A stretch of DNA of 64,000 nt, from the NCBI RefSeq assembly GCF_000416985.1, contig NZ_ATDL01000022.1, positions 186,001 through 250,000 of the forward strand, in the 5' to 3' direction. The DNA comes from Sphingobacterium paucimobilis HER1398. Its GTDB lineage: Bacteria > Bacteroidota > Bacteroidia > Sphingobacteriales > Sphingobacteriaceae. Position 1 is the stretch's first letter. Each line of letters begins with the position of its first letter. The translations under genes were made by a program, and so were the position numbers. This document shows positions 33,334 to 42,511 of the stretch, one piece after another. Under the pieces are notes generated by a model. That model did not search any database and had not been told where the DNA came from. It was given only the letters and a program-made list of their open reading frames with translations.

Positions 33334-34617
33334 TTAATCCTGCATCTCTATTAAAAAGTCTTCATCTCTTATGATAGGTGTTGCACCTAGACGTCCTGCC
33401 ATATACCACTTATCTAAAGGAGTATCTGCACGCACGCCTTCAATATCAGAGCAACGGAACATACTAGATGCACCGGTTTCATCTTTTTCCACGAACCATA
33501 CCTGATCTCTCCGAAAGATATCGTGCGATAGCTGACTAACATCATGCGTCGCAAAAATCAACTGCGCGTTATTCCTATTAATATCCGGCCTATGGAACAA
33601 TTTAATCAAGAAAGTAGTAATATCAGGATGTAGATTTTTTTCCAACTCATCCACGATCAAAACATGCCCTTCTTCCAATGCTTCTAATAGAATACCACCT
33701 AAAGCAAACAAATTCTTTGTCCCCGCCGATTCTTGCGCAACTTCGAATGCCTTTTGAGTTATGACTGCGCCATCCTGATAGACATTATGATAAGTTTTTA
33801 TATCATACTTAAATTTATCCAACAAAGAAACTCTCACTTCCTCTGGTATACTAGCTGGAAACTTAAACATCTCAGGATTTGTTTCCTCCGCAGACACCAT
33901 TGATATTCCAGTATCCAATGCACATATGAGCGCATTGAACCTTCTCGAAAAACGAGAAGATGAATCTTCGGCCAATCGTCTTGCGTACAATCGCTTCAAA
34001 TCTTCCTCAGCCATTCCTTCAATAAGCGGATACACCCTTAAACTAGTATCAAAGAAGCGGTAAGCATCCGAAAGAGCTTCTACATTATTCTCTACCGCCT
34101 TAGAAAGAAAAAGCTGATTCTTAAGAGTCAATTTTTCTATGGTCTTTTTTGCTCCCTTATAATAATCTCCAAATTTGATATCAAGCCCAGACTCACGACT
34201 AAACAACAATGACTTATAATTCCCTTTAAAGAAACTAAGCTCCTCGAACTCAATCTGATACTTTGAAAACCAAACGTGGTACTCATATTGAACTTCGTTA
34301 GATACAAAATCTATCCCTAATTTTACAGGCTTTTCTTCTGACTCTACATCCAACAGAAAAGGCTCATATGCTGAAATGGATTTATCTAGCTTAAAGCCCG
34401 AAGATTTCAATACCAAAAATTCTAATGCTCTAAAGGCAGTCAAAAAACCACTTTTACCCGAAGCATTGGGACCATAAATAACAGAAGTCGCAAGGACCGT
34501 ATTATCTTTTGTTTTAAAATAGTTACTAGAATGCCCCTTCAAAGCAGCCTTTGTCATATCCATCTCTACCGGGTCCCGCAACGATCTGAAGTTCTCAACT
34601 GTAAATCTTAATAACAT
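33334..34617 (-). CDS. rloA: RloA-like AAA ATPase of a defence pair
   Basis: A 427-residue ABC-type ATPase related to AAA_15/AAA_21 domains. Walker A is VIYGPNASGKSGFL (residues ~47-60); the C-terminal HVLIVDELEKNLHPDIT has Walker B with catalytic Glu; IFATHDVSQLSHDI is the switch His region. The middle part is a helical insert, as in OLD and RloA proteins. It precedes RloB by 4 bp, matching an AbiLi/AbiLii arrangement. AT-rich DNA (34618-34802) separates it from the XRE gene. Confidence 0.83.
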   Translation of the reverse strand: MLLRFTVENFRSLRDPVEMDMTKAALKGHSSNYFKTKDNTVLATSVIYGPNASGKSGFLTAFRALEFLVLKSSGFKLDKSISAYEPFLLDVESEEKPVKLGIDFVSNEVQYEYHVWFSKYQIEFEELSFFKGNYKSLLFSRESGLDIKFGDYYKGAKKTIEKLTLKNQLFLSKAVENNVEALSDAYRFFDTSLRVYPLIEGMAEEDLKRLYARRLAEDSSSRFSRRFNALICALDTGISMVSAEETNPEMFKFPASIPEEVRVSLLDKFKYDIKTYHNVYQDGAVITQKAFEVAQESAGTKNLFALGGILLEALEEGHVLIVDELEKNLHPDITTFLIKLFHRPDINRNNAQLIFATHDVSQLSHDIFRRDQVWFVEKDETGASSMFRCSDIEGVRADTPLDKWYMAGRLGATPIIRDEDFLIEMQD

Positions 34618-34802
34618 ATTCCATCAATTTATTCACAAATATAAGGAATAAAATCCGATAATACTAGTAAAAAAACAAAAAACACGAAAATAAATAAACT
34701 ATATCAATGTTTGAGCAGTAAAATACCCCTTAAAATAAGAAAACGACGCTTTTATAGACGTCTGTATACAACTTCTATCTCCCTCATCCCCTCTCATCTT
34801 CC

Positions 34803-35069
34803 CTACTTAACAGGCAACACCATCCGATAATCCGGTAGCTTCAACAGCTCCTCTATCCGAGACCGTTGCAGATCGATGCCCACCAGTAGATCTATAGACA
34901 CGTGAAAGTATCGCGATATACGCTGCAGCAGCTCTATAGGTGGTTCAGAAGCCCCCTCTTCGTACTTGGCATACCTCGACCGGGTGATGATGAGATCATC
35001 AGCGACCCGCTGCTGGGAAAGGCCCCGACGCCCCCGCAGAAAACGCATATTATCAGCTAGTAATGACAT
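34803..35069 (-). CDS. XRE-family transcriptional regulator
   Basis: An 88-residue helix-turn-helix protein: NMRFLRGRRGLSQQRVADDL followed by IITRSRYAKYEEGASEPPIE is a clear Cro/CI-type domain (residues ~5-60). There is no peptidase S24 domain, so it is not a LexA-like self-cleaving repressor. It is divergent from the Y-family polymerase gene across a 92-bp intergenic region with two inverted repeats, so it probably represses that operon and itself. A decayed copy of its 5' end lies at 40761-40878. Confidence 0.85.
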   Translation of the reverse strand: MSLLADNMRFLRGRRGLSQQRVADDLIITRSRYAKYEEGASEPPIELLQRISRYFHVSIDLLVGIDLQRSRIEELLKLPDYRMVLPVK

Positions 35070-35081
35070 AACCCTCCTATA

Positions 35082-35145
35082 TTGCTACAAATATTAGCAA
35101 CAAATATACAATTCTTAGCTATAGTTTATACTAATTTTGTTAGTA
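35082..35145. promoter_or_regulatory. Two candidate operators between XRE and polymerase genes
   Basis: TTGCTA-N7-TAGCAA (35082-35100) and ACTAA-N5-TTAGT (35130-35144, one base more on each side) are perfect inverted repeats. TAATTTTG at 35132-35139 matches the Bacteroidota -7 box TAnnTTTG, so the second repeat covers the polymerase promoter. Both fit binding by the XRE regulator. Confidence 0.55.
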
Positions 35146-35161
35146 ATTTAAATAATCAGTG

Positions 35162-36340
35162 ATGGAGAGGCATATCGTACATTGTGACCTGGATACTTTC
35201 TTTGTATCGGTAGAGCGGTTGATAAATTCGGATCTCATGGGCAAGCCTGTGCTGATCGGTGGCAATGGGGATCGTGGCGTGGTGGCTTCCTGCTCGTACG
35301 AGGCCCGCAAATATGGGGTGCACTCGGCAATGCCGATGAAGCTGGCACTACGGATGTGCCCCGAAGCGGTGGTGGTGCGGGGTGACCATGACCTGTACTC
35401 CAAATATTCGGGCACGGTGACGGAGATCATCGAGGAGATAACACCTATCGTGGAAAAGGCTTCAATTGATGAGCACTACCTCGATATCACGGGAATGGAC
35501 AAGTTCTTTGGCTGCTGGAAATGGACGCAGGAGCTGCGCGGAAAGATCATCAAGGAGACGGGGCTACCGATTTCTTTTGGCCTATCGGTCAATAAAACGG
35601 TCTCCAAAATAGCTACGGGCGAGGCAAAACCCTGCGGCGAGAAACAAGTGGTAGGTGGTATGGAAAAGATGTTCCTGGCACCGCTCTCGATCCGTAAGAT
35701 CCCGATGGTGGGCGAAAAGTCGTACCTCACGCTGCGCAATATGGGGATATCGCAAATCGAGACGCTACAACAGATGGAGGTATTTACGATGCGCAGGGTG
35801 CTGGGTGAAAACGGGGTATCGATATGGAACAAGGCCAACGGGGTGGATCACAGTGCGGTAGTGCCATTCCGCGAGCAGAAGAGTATGAGCAAGGAGAATA
35901 CTTTTCTGGCGGATACGATAAATATGGACATCCTGCGCAAGACACTGGTCGCGATGGTGGATGAACTGGCCTATGACCTGAGGCATCAGCAGAAACTAAC
36001 GGGCTGTATAACACTAAAAATCCGCTACTCGAACTTTGATACGCATACGCAGCAGCTCGCTATCCCGTATACGAATTCGGACCGGATGATAACGGAGAAG
36101 ATTCTGGAGCTGTTCAAAAAGCTGTATACTCGCCGGATGCTGATACGTCTGATCGGTGTGAAATTCAGCAAACTGATCCATGGTTCGTACCAGGTGGATC
36201 TATTCAATGATACGCTGGAGGAGATACGTCTGATGCAGGCTATCGACAAGATCAGGAACCGCTATGGTGTGGAGCTGATAAAGAAAGGTATCTGTCTGTT
36301 GGATAAAAAAGGAGGTGCAGATGATGCTCAACCTGCATAG
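35162..36340 (+). CDS. Y-family DNA polymerase (DinB/UmuC-like)
   Basis: A 392-residue Y-family polymerase. The palm motif HIVHCDLDTFFVSVERL carries the first metal-binding Asp residues (Asp9, Asp11), VVASCSYEARKYGVHSAMPM binds the nucleotide, and KASIDEHYLDITG holds the second acidic pair near residue 103. The HhH region follows (IRKIPMVGEKSYLTLRNMGI). The C-terminal little-finger domain is present; no clear beta-clamp motif was located. It is the first gene of a three-gene mutagenesis-type operon. The ATG at 35162 is preferred to the GTG one codon earlier. Confidence 0.9.
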   Translation: MERHIVHCDLDTFFVSVERLINSDLMGKPVLIGGNGDRGVVASCSYEARKYGVHSAMPMKLALRMCPEAVVVRGDHDLYSKYSGTVTEIIEEITPIVEKASIDEHYLDITGMDKFFGCWKWTQELRGKIIKETGLPISFGLSVNKTVSKIATGEAKPCGEKQVVGGMEKMFLAPLSIRKIPMVGEKSYLTLRNMGISQIETLQQMEVFTMRRVLGENGVSIWNKANGVDHSAVVPFREQKSMSKENTFLADTINMDILRKTLVAMVDELAYDLRHQQKLTGCITLKIRYSNFDTHTQQLAIPYTNSDRMITEKILELFKKLYTRRMLIRLIGVKFSKLIHGSYQVDLFNDTLEEIRLMQAIDKIRNRYGVELIKKGICLLDKKGGADDAQPA

Positions 36341-39257
36341 CTATTTTAGCCTGCGCTACGGCACGCTGAGTCTGGAGGATATGGTGGAGGGCCTGCTGGC
36401 TACGGGACATGATACGGCGGTGCTGACGGATATCAACAATTCGTCGGGTTCGTTGGATTTGCTGCGGCTGGGGATGAAGGCGGGGTTGAATATTCTCGGT
36501 GGCATGGAGTTCAGGAATGAGGACCAGCTGCTGTATATCGGTATCGCACGGAATAACGAGGGATTCAGGCAGCTGAATGAGCTGATGACGACGCACAACA
36601 GGGAGGCTTCGCGGCTACCGGACTCGCCTCCTTTTTTAAATCAGGTGTATATGATCTACCCCTACGGCAGCAGGTCGGTGAAGGATCTACGGGAGAATGA
36701 GTATATCGGTATAAAGCCGAACGAGCGTAATCTGATCCGACTGGAACCTGCGGCAAACTGGGAGCGCTATGTGATCCTGACACCGGTCTCTTTCATCCCG
36801 GAGGATTATAAACTGCACTGCCAGCTACGGGCGATAGACCATAATATTCTGTTCTCGCAATTGGACAAACGAATGGTAGCAGATAAGGAGGAGGTGCTGA
36901 TACCGAAGGTGCGGCTCCTGGAAATGTACCGGGACTTTCCGATGCTGATACGTAATACGAACCGCCTGCTTGGCTCCTGCTCTTTTGAGCTGGATTTTAA
37001 GAAAATGAAGAATAAGGAGTCGTTTACGGGCAACCCTGTCAATGATAAGCAGCTGCTGCATAAATATACGATGGAGGGGTCCATGCGCAGGTATAGCAAG
37101 ACAGATAAGGTAGCACTGGAGCGTATCAAAAGGGAACTGGAGATTATCGAGAATCTACGCTTCTCGAGCTATTTTCTGATCACGGATGATATATGCCGCT
37201 ATGCACGCAGCCGGGACTTTCACTATGTGGGGCGTGGCTCGGGAGCCAACTCGGCAGTAGCGTACTGCCTGGGGATTACGGATGTGGATCCGATAGACCT
37301 CAAGCTGCCCTTTGAGCGTTTCCTGAATCCAAAAAGGCAGTCGCCACCGGACTTTGATATCGACTTTAGCTGGAATGAGCGGGACGATATCTATGATTAT
37401 ATTTTCAACCGCTACCAGACGGGACATACTGCCCTGATGGGTGCGATGAGTACCTTCCGCTCGCGGAGTATCCTGCGCGAACTGGGTAAGGTGTACGGGC
37501 TGCCCAAAGCGGAGATAGACCGACTGGTGCATGAACCGGAAAATATGCTGAATAAGAATGAGGTGACCAACACGATCCTGTCGGTGTATAACCGGATGGC
37601 GGATTTTCCAAACCAGCGGACGATACATGCCAGTGGTGTGCTGATCTCGGAACAGCCCCTCACCTACTATTCGGCACTGGACTATCCACCCAAAGGGCTA
37701 CCGACGATGCAGTTTGATATGTATGTATCGGAGGATATCGGCTTTGAAAAGTTTGATATCCTATCGCAGCGGGGTATCGGCCATATCAAGGACTGTCGGG
37801 AGATCGTAAAACAGAACAGGGGTATCAGCATCGATACGGGCAACCCAAAACGCTTTTTTGAGGATCCGAAGATTGCGGATCAGCTCCGGTCGGCCAATAC
37901 GATCGGTTGCTTTTATGTGGAGTCGCCGGCGATGCGGCAGCTGATTACCAAACTCCGCTGTGATGATTACCTGACACTGGTCGCGGCTTCGTCGATTATC
38001 CGCCCGGGGGTGGCCTCGTCGGGGATGATGGCGGAATTTATCCGTCGCCACCATAATCCGGAAGCGGTGGTGTACCCACACCCTGTATTCAAGGAGCAGC
38101 TGGAAGAGACTTACGGCGTGATGGTGTATCAGGAGGATGTGATGAAGATCGGCCATGCCTACGGTGGCCTGGATATGTCGGATGCGGATGTACTGCGCAG
38201 GATGATGTCGGGCAAGTACCGTAGCAAGGAGCATCTATTGGAAATTGAAAGTAAGTTTTTCGAGCATTGCCGCAAGCAGGGCTACCCCGAAAGTGCGAGC
38301 CGGGAGATATGGCGGCAGATGGAGAGCTTTGCGGGGTATTCTTTCAACAAGGCGCACTCGGCTTCCTTTGCGGTGGAAAGCTATCAGAGTCTGTTTCTGA
38401 AGACGTACTACCCGAAGGAGTTTATGGTGGCGGTGCTGAACAATTATGGGGGCTTCTACAACCGCAAGGTGTATGTCAATGAAGCTAAGCGTGCAGGTGC
38501 CCGAGTGAACCTGCCTTGTGTGAACAGGTCGGTATTTGCGGCAACGATCTATGGGGATGACATCTTTCTAGGATTTGACGCGCTGCTGAATCTGAATGAT
38601 AAGCTGGCGCTGCGTATCCCGGCCGAACGAATGGCCAATGGGGAATATACGAGTTTGGATAACTTTGTACTGCGTACGGGTGCCAAGCTGGAGCAGCTGA
38701 TTATCCTTATCCGGACGGGGGCTTTCCGCTTTATGGGACTGGGCAAGAAGGAACTGCTATGGGAAGCGCATCTACTGCTGTCGAAGGATAAACGGGCGGA
38801 GACAGTACCGCTACTCTTTGAAATGGCGAGCCGTAAACCGGTACTACCGAAGTTGCAAAGCTCGGTACTGGAAGATTATTACGATGAAATAGAGCTGATC
38901 GGTTTTGGGATATCGGGTTCGCTGTTCGATCTGGCCCGCAGTGATTATAAAGGGGATGCCAAGGCTGCGGATCTAATGAATCAGGAAGGAAAAATGATCC
39001 GTATGGTGGGGGATTTTGTAGTCGAAAAGTATGTACGTACGAAAAGCGAGAAGCTGATGAAATTCGGCACTTTCCTCGATGCAGCGGGAGATTTTTTTGA
39101 CACGGTACACTTCCCTCCTTCGCTGGCCCAATACCCCTTGCGGGGCAATGGCCTATACCTGATCGAGGGTAAGGTGGTCGTCGAATTTGGATGCCCTGCC
39201 ATCGAGGTGGCCCGATGTGGCAAGATGCCACTGAAACCTGATCCGAGAAGTGTTTAA
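36321..39257 (+). CDS. dnaE: DNA polymerase III alpha subunit, short form
   Basis: About 978 residues, shorter than the replicative DnaE (~1160). The PHP domain begins MMLNLHSYFSLRYGTLSLED. The palm has PPDFDIDFSWNERDD near residue 345, the catalytic Asp pair, and GSGANSAVAYCLGITDVDPI before it. Fingers and HhH regions follow (FNKAHSASFAVESYQ); the OB-like tail is short. A strong Shine-Dalgarno AAGGAGGT (36309-36316) precedes two ATGs (36321, 36324). The gene overlaps the upstream polymerase gene by 20 bp. In the DnaE2/ImuB systems a similar pair carries out error-prone repair; the same role is likely here. Confidence 0.85.
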   Translation: MMLNLHSYFSLRYGTLSLEDMVEGLLATGHDTAVLTDINNSSGSLDLLRLGMKAGLNILGGMEFRNEDQLLYIGIARNNEGFRQLNELMTTHNREASRLPDSPPFLNQVYMIYPYGSRSVKDLRENEYIGIKPNERNLIRLEPAANWERYVILTPVSFIPEDYKLHCQLRAIDHNILFSQLDKRMVADKEEVLIPKVRLLEMYRDFPMLIRNTNRLLGSCSFELDFKKMKNKESFTGNPVNDKQLLHKYTMEGSMRRYSKTDKVALERIKRELEIIENLRFSSYFLITDDICRYARSRDFHYVGRGSGANSAVAYCLGITDVDPIDLKLPFERFLNPKRQSPPDFDIDFSWNERDDIYDYIFNRYQTGHTALMGAMSTFRSRSILRELGKVYGLPKAEIDRLVHEPENMLNKNEVTNTILSVYNRMADFPNQRTIHASGVLISEQPLTYYSALDYPPKGLPTMQFDMYVSEDIGFEKFDILSQRGIGHIKDCREIVKQNRGISIDTGNPKRFFEDPKIADQLRSANTIGCFYVESPAMRQLITKLRCDDYLTLVAASSIIRPGVASSGMMAEFIRRHHNPEAVVYPHPVFKEQLEETYGVMVYQEDVMKIGHAYGGLDMSDADVLRRMMSGKYRSKEHLLEIESKFFEHCRKQGYPESASREIWRQMESFAGYSFNKAHSASFAVESYQSLFLKTYYPKEFMVAVLNNYGGFYNRKVYVNEAKRAGARVNLPCVNRSVFAATIYGDDIFLGFDALLNLNDKLALRIPAERMANGEYTSLDNFVLRTGAKLEQLIILIRTGAFRFMGLGKKELLWEAHLLLSKDKRAETVPLLFEMASRKPVLPKLQSSVLEDYYDEIELIGFGISGSLFDLARSDYKGDAKAADLMNQEGKMIRMVGDFVVEKYVRTKSEKLMKFGTFLDAAGDFFDTVHFPPSLAQYPLRGNGLYLIEGKVVVEFGCPAIEVARCGKMPLKPDPRSV

Positions 39258-39259
39258 TA

Positions 39260-40639
39260 ATGATGAAATTGGAATACGCAATTGTAGATATTGAAACTAC
39301 GGGCGGGAATGCCCGAGGTAGCCGTATGACGGAGATCGCGATCCGCATACACAATGGTAAGGAAGTGATTGAATCCTTCGATTCGCTGATCAACCCGGAA
39401 AAGGATATTCCGCTTGCCATATTTGCTCTCACAGGCATAGACAACGAGATGGTTCGGCATGCACCTGTCTTTGGTGATATTGCTAAGCGTGTGTTTGAAA
39501 TGCTGGAAGGTCGAATCTTTGTGGCGCATAATGTGAACTTTGATTACTCTTTTATCAAACATCAGCTGGCCGAATGTGGTATCAAATGGGCTGCAAAGAA
39601 GCTCTGCACGGTTCGCATGGCACGCAAGATAAAGCCCGGCCACCGCTCCTACAGCCTTGGCTACCTCTGCGATGATCTGGACATCCCTATCCTGAACAGA
39701 CACCGTGCAGGTGGCGATTGTGAGGCTACGGCAATCCTCTTCAGCCGCTTACTGCAATGGGACGAAGACGGAGTAATAGCAGGAATGATTAAAAAGTCGT
39801 CGAAAGATCAACGCCTCCCCCCTAACCTTCCCGCGGATCAGTTTGAAGCCTTGCCGGAACGCCCAGGGGTATACTACTTTCATGACCTGAAAGGTAAGGT
39901 GATCTATGTGGGCAAGGCGCTAAATATTAAGAAACGGGTGGGACAGCACTTCTCTGGACACAATATCAATCCGCAGAGGCAGAACTTTATGAGGGAGATA
40001 TATGCGATATCTTCGGAAATATGCGCTACGGAGCTCATGGCGCTCTTGCTCGAATGTGCGGAGATAAAAAGGTTATGGCCTGCACATAATCGTGCGCTGA
40101 AAAAGTATGAACCGAAGTTTGGGCTATTTGTGTACGAGGATATGGCTGGCTACAAACGCCTAGCCGTGGGTAAACTCTCTAAATTTCACACCTGCTGTAT
40201 GATGGTGAACCGCGAATATGATGCCGTGAAATTACTCTCGGGACTGGTGGATAGGTACGGTATAGATACGCGCCTATGTTCGTTTACCAATACGAAGCTA
40301 TCCCGCCAGGATATCGCACAGACGGCCATCATGGCGCACCTACCTCCTGTAGATGAACATAATGCGCTGGTGGAGTCGGCTCTCGAGGAACTGCAACGTT
40401 GCCGCCCTACATTTGCGCTATTTGATAAGGGGCGCGATGGCAATGAGAAAAGCTGTGTATTTATTGAAAAAGGCAATTTCTACGGCATGGGCTACATCGA
40501 TAGCGGGTGTCAGCTCAGCGACATCGATGATGTACGCGACAACCTGACCCGCTATGCCGGAAATCACTATATGGCACAGCTGATCATTAACTATGCGGAG
40601 AGGTATCCTAGGAAGGTGATGAATTTAGCTCATCAATAA
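39260..40639 (+). CDS. DnaQ-type exonuclease fused to GIY-YIG nuclease
   Basis: A 459-residue two-domain protein. Residues ~1-175 form a DnaQ/RNase T exonuclease with YAIVDIETTGG (Asp and Glu), VAHNVNFDYSFI and HRAGGDCEAT. Residues ~195-275 form a GIY-YIG domain (RPGVYYFHDLKGKVIYVGKALNIKKRVGQHF), as in UvrC. The rest is unassigned. This DnaQ-UvrC-like fusion is known in many bacteria. Here it follows the DnaE gene by 2 bp, so a proofreading or processing role with the short DnaE is suggested. ATG at 39263 is an alternative start. Confidence 0.88.
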   Translation: MMKLEYAIVDIETTGGNARGSRMTEIAIRIHNGKEVIESFDSLINPEKDIPLAIFALTGIDNEMVRHAPVFGDIAKRVFEMLEGRIFVAHNVNFDYSFIKHQLAECGIKWAAKKLCTVRMARKIKPGHRSYSLGYLCDDLDIPILNRHRAGGDCEATAILFSRLLQWDEDGVIAGMIKKSSKDQRLPPNLPADQFEALPERPGVYYFHDLKGKVIYVGKALNIKKRVGQHFSGHNINPQRQNFMREIYAISSEICATELMALLLECAEIKRLWPAHNRALKKYEPKFGLFVYEDMAGYKRLAVGKLSKFHTCCMMVNREYDAVKLLSGLVDRYGIDTRLCSFTNTKLSRQDIAQTAIMAHLPPVDEHNALVESALEELQRCRPTFALFDKGRDGNEKSCVFIEKGNFYGMGYIDSGCQLSDIDDVRDNLTRYAGNHYMAQLIINYAERYPRKVMNLAHQ

Positions 40640-40760
40640 GCATTACGATAATTAAACATGGTGCTGTGAGAATCAATTATGAGCTAGCAATTCCACGTTC
40701 CCATCTCCTCACCCCCCTAATTCAACAAACATCATCACCCTACAAATAAGCAACTTAAAC

Positions 40761-40878
40761 AACCCTTCTATACTTAACACATCTCGACAGCGTGATGGTA
40801 AGATCATCAGCGCCCCAATGCTGGAGTAGCCCCCAACTCCCTCTCGGAAAACGCATATTATCAAAGAAATAATGGCAT
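40761..40878 (-). pseudogene. Decayed copy of the XRE regulator's 5' end
   Basis: The stretch 40761-40878 aligns with 34951-35069, the first ~39 codons of the XRE gene, in the same orientation with roughly 70-75% identity by eye (GATCATCAGCG and AAACGCATATTATCA are exact). Stop codons and indels break the frame and the remainder is lost. It stands directly behind the mutagenesis operon and mirrors the intact regulator in front of it. Confidence 0.75.
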
Positions 40879-40959
40879 TTCGAATCGAACCAGCAATTAA
40901 TAGACCTAAAATTAAAAAACTATTTATAAGCAATAATGGTTATTTATAACAAAAAGATT

Positions 40960-41337
40960 ATGAGAAATGAAATTATAATTCTGGAAAAGAAATACTGGGA
41001 TGCAATGGCAAACCATGACTTCGAAACAGTAAAGGAACTAACATTTTTTCCTTGCATAGTCGCCGGAAAACAAGGTGTGCGGAATATTGATGAAGATACT
41101 TTTGCCAAGATGTTTGAGGATACTAAAAATGATACAATCAGCTCTGTAGATATCACAGACGAACAGGTCAGTATCGTTTCTGAAGACTATGTAGTATTGG
41201 GATACAACATTACGTTAGAATACACGACAAAGGGACGGACTACTAAATTAGATTGTGTGTGTACTTCTGCCTGGGTGCGTACCGATGGCCGCTGGCAATG
41301 TCCATTACATACGGAAACAGAAATAACAAGACAGTGA
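40960..41337 (+). CDS. SnoaL/DUF4440-like (NTF2-fold) protein
   Basis: A 125-residue protein from MRNEIIILEKKYWDAMANHD; an upstream Met at 40936 is less likely. The helix then strands (ADTVKELTFF-like region, YVVLGYNITLEYTTKGRTTK, AWVRTDGRWQCPLHTETEI) match the small NTF2-like fold of SnoaL/DUF4440 proteins. Substrate unknown; members may bind small ligands. It stands between the mutagenesis cassette and the FMN-binding protein and is transcribed alone or with the latter. Confidence 0.78.
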   Translation: MRNEIIILEKKYWDAMANHDFETVKELTFFPCIVAGKQGVRNIDEDTFAKMFEDTKNDTISSVDITDEQVSIVSEDYVVLGYNITLEYTTKGRTTKLDCVCTSAWVRTDGRWQCPLHTETEITRQ

Positions 41338-41467
41338 TAAACTAATTTTGATTTGTCTTGTTCTTTAAATATACAAACAGTTTGCTTGTCGAAAGATAAG
41401 ATCTATTCTGGGGTTAAACTTCCAGATTTTTCCTAGCATTACTATTCTTAACAAAAACAATTATACT

Positions 41468-41980
41468 ATGAGTGAGGAAAACATTAACAACCGAAAAGAT
41501 GCTATAGCAAAATTGAAAGAGCTAGCAGAAGAAATAGACTTTTGCTTCTTTTGTACGAACATCAAATCCGAACAATCTGACTCTACCCCGATGAGCGTGC
41601 AAGAAGTGGATGACGAAGGGGCAATTTGGTTTCTAGCATCACTCGACAGTAACAAATGTGAAAATATAAAAGCAGATAGTGCGATACAACTATACTTTTC
41701 ATCACCTAAAGACTTCAAATTTCTTGCTGTTACTGGAGATGCAGATCTCGTACGGGACGAAAAAAGAGTTGACAGGTACTGGAATAAGATGGTGGAAGGG
41801 TGGTTTGAAAAGGGGCGTGAAGATCCTAACATTATATTGATACGTGTAAAACCTCAAAAAGCGCATTATTGGAACACTAAACATCATAAACTATTATCCT
41901 ATGCCCTTACAATGTACAGTGCAATAACTGGAAATAAAAATGACCAAGGCCTTCATGGAGAGATTGATATCCCGAATTAA
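41468..41980 (+). CDS. Pyridoxamine 5'-phosphate oxidase-like FMN-binding protein
   Basis: A 170-residue split-barrel flavin-type protein of the general stress protein 26 group: IDFCFFCTNIKSEQSDSTPMSV, AIWFLASLDSNKCENIKADSAIQLYFSS and FLAVTGDADLVRDEKRVDRYW. It is too short and diverged for a true PdxH. It likely binds FMN or F420-like cofactors in oxidative stress. Its end overlaps the convergent 99-residue gene within a palindromic terminator. Confidence 0.85.
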   Translation: MSEENINNRKDAIAKLKELAEEIDFCFFCTNIKSEQSDSTPMSVQEVDDEGAIWFLASLDSNKCENIKADSAIQLYFSSPKDFKFLAVTGDADLVRDEKRVDRYWNKMVEGWFEKGREDPNIILIRVKPQKAHYWNTKHHKLLSYALTMYSAITGNKNDQGLHGEIDIPN

Positions 41981-41990
41981 GTTCGGGATA
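41968..41990. terminator. Palindrome shared by two overlapping convergent genes
   Basis: TATCCCGAA-TTAAG-TTCGGGATA is a perfect 9-bp hairpin. Both stop codons (41978-41980 on plus and 41977-41979 on minus) lie in its loop. Confidence 0.75.
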
Positions 41991-42276
41991 CCTGCTCCTC
42001 ACACTCATTGTATATGTAAAAGACCTTCCCTGTCAAGTCTTCATCTTTGAACTTAAGTAATGCTTCTTCAATAAATAGGACTTTTTGCTGTTCAGAATCT
42101 AGAACCCCGACATTAGCATGATCGCCAGTACTTCCTACACAAACATCGAGATTAACTCTTCCGGGTATCCAATTCGGATCATTATCATCTGGAGAAGCTG
42201 AAGAACGAAGAATATTAAACCCTAAAGCCCTAAGTTCCCTTAATATGGAGATACGCAGTTTTACAAATCCTAACAT
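41977..42276 (-). CDS. Hypothetical protein
   Basis: A 99-residue protein with no recognised domain. It starts MLGFVKLRISILRELRALGF, then has an acidic middle (SASPDDNDPNWIPGR, LDVCVGSTGDHANVG) and a mixed C-terminus. No signal peptide or helix is clear. It is convergent with the flavin-type protein gene and shares a palindromic terminator. Confidence 0.5.
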   Translation of the reverse strand: MLGFVKLRISILRELRALGFNILRSSASPDDNDPNWIPGRVNLDVCVGSTGDHANVGVLDSEQQKVLFIEEALLKFKDEDLTGKVFYIYNECEEQVSRT

Positions 42277-42511
42277 AATTAGATCTATTTCATAAAGGTT
42301 TTACAACTATATAACAAACTGTAATCCAAAAAGTTATTTAAAACATAAAAAACACGAACAAGTAGCTCAAGGCTAATAGCTATATATATATATCAAACAG
42401 GGGATGTAAATGTATACGAAAAACAGATTTAAACTACATACCTAAGAAGTTATTGAGACATAGCCTTAATAGATTACTATTTTTATCAAGCGTCGGCAAT
42501 ACCCAAAAGAG

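Noticed and set aside
37155..39444. Several long minus-strand ORFs (up to 237 residues) opposite the DnaE gene
   Set aside because: They are shadows of a strongly supported polymerase gene, rich in Arg, Pro and Ser with no domain.
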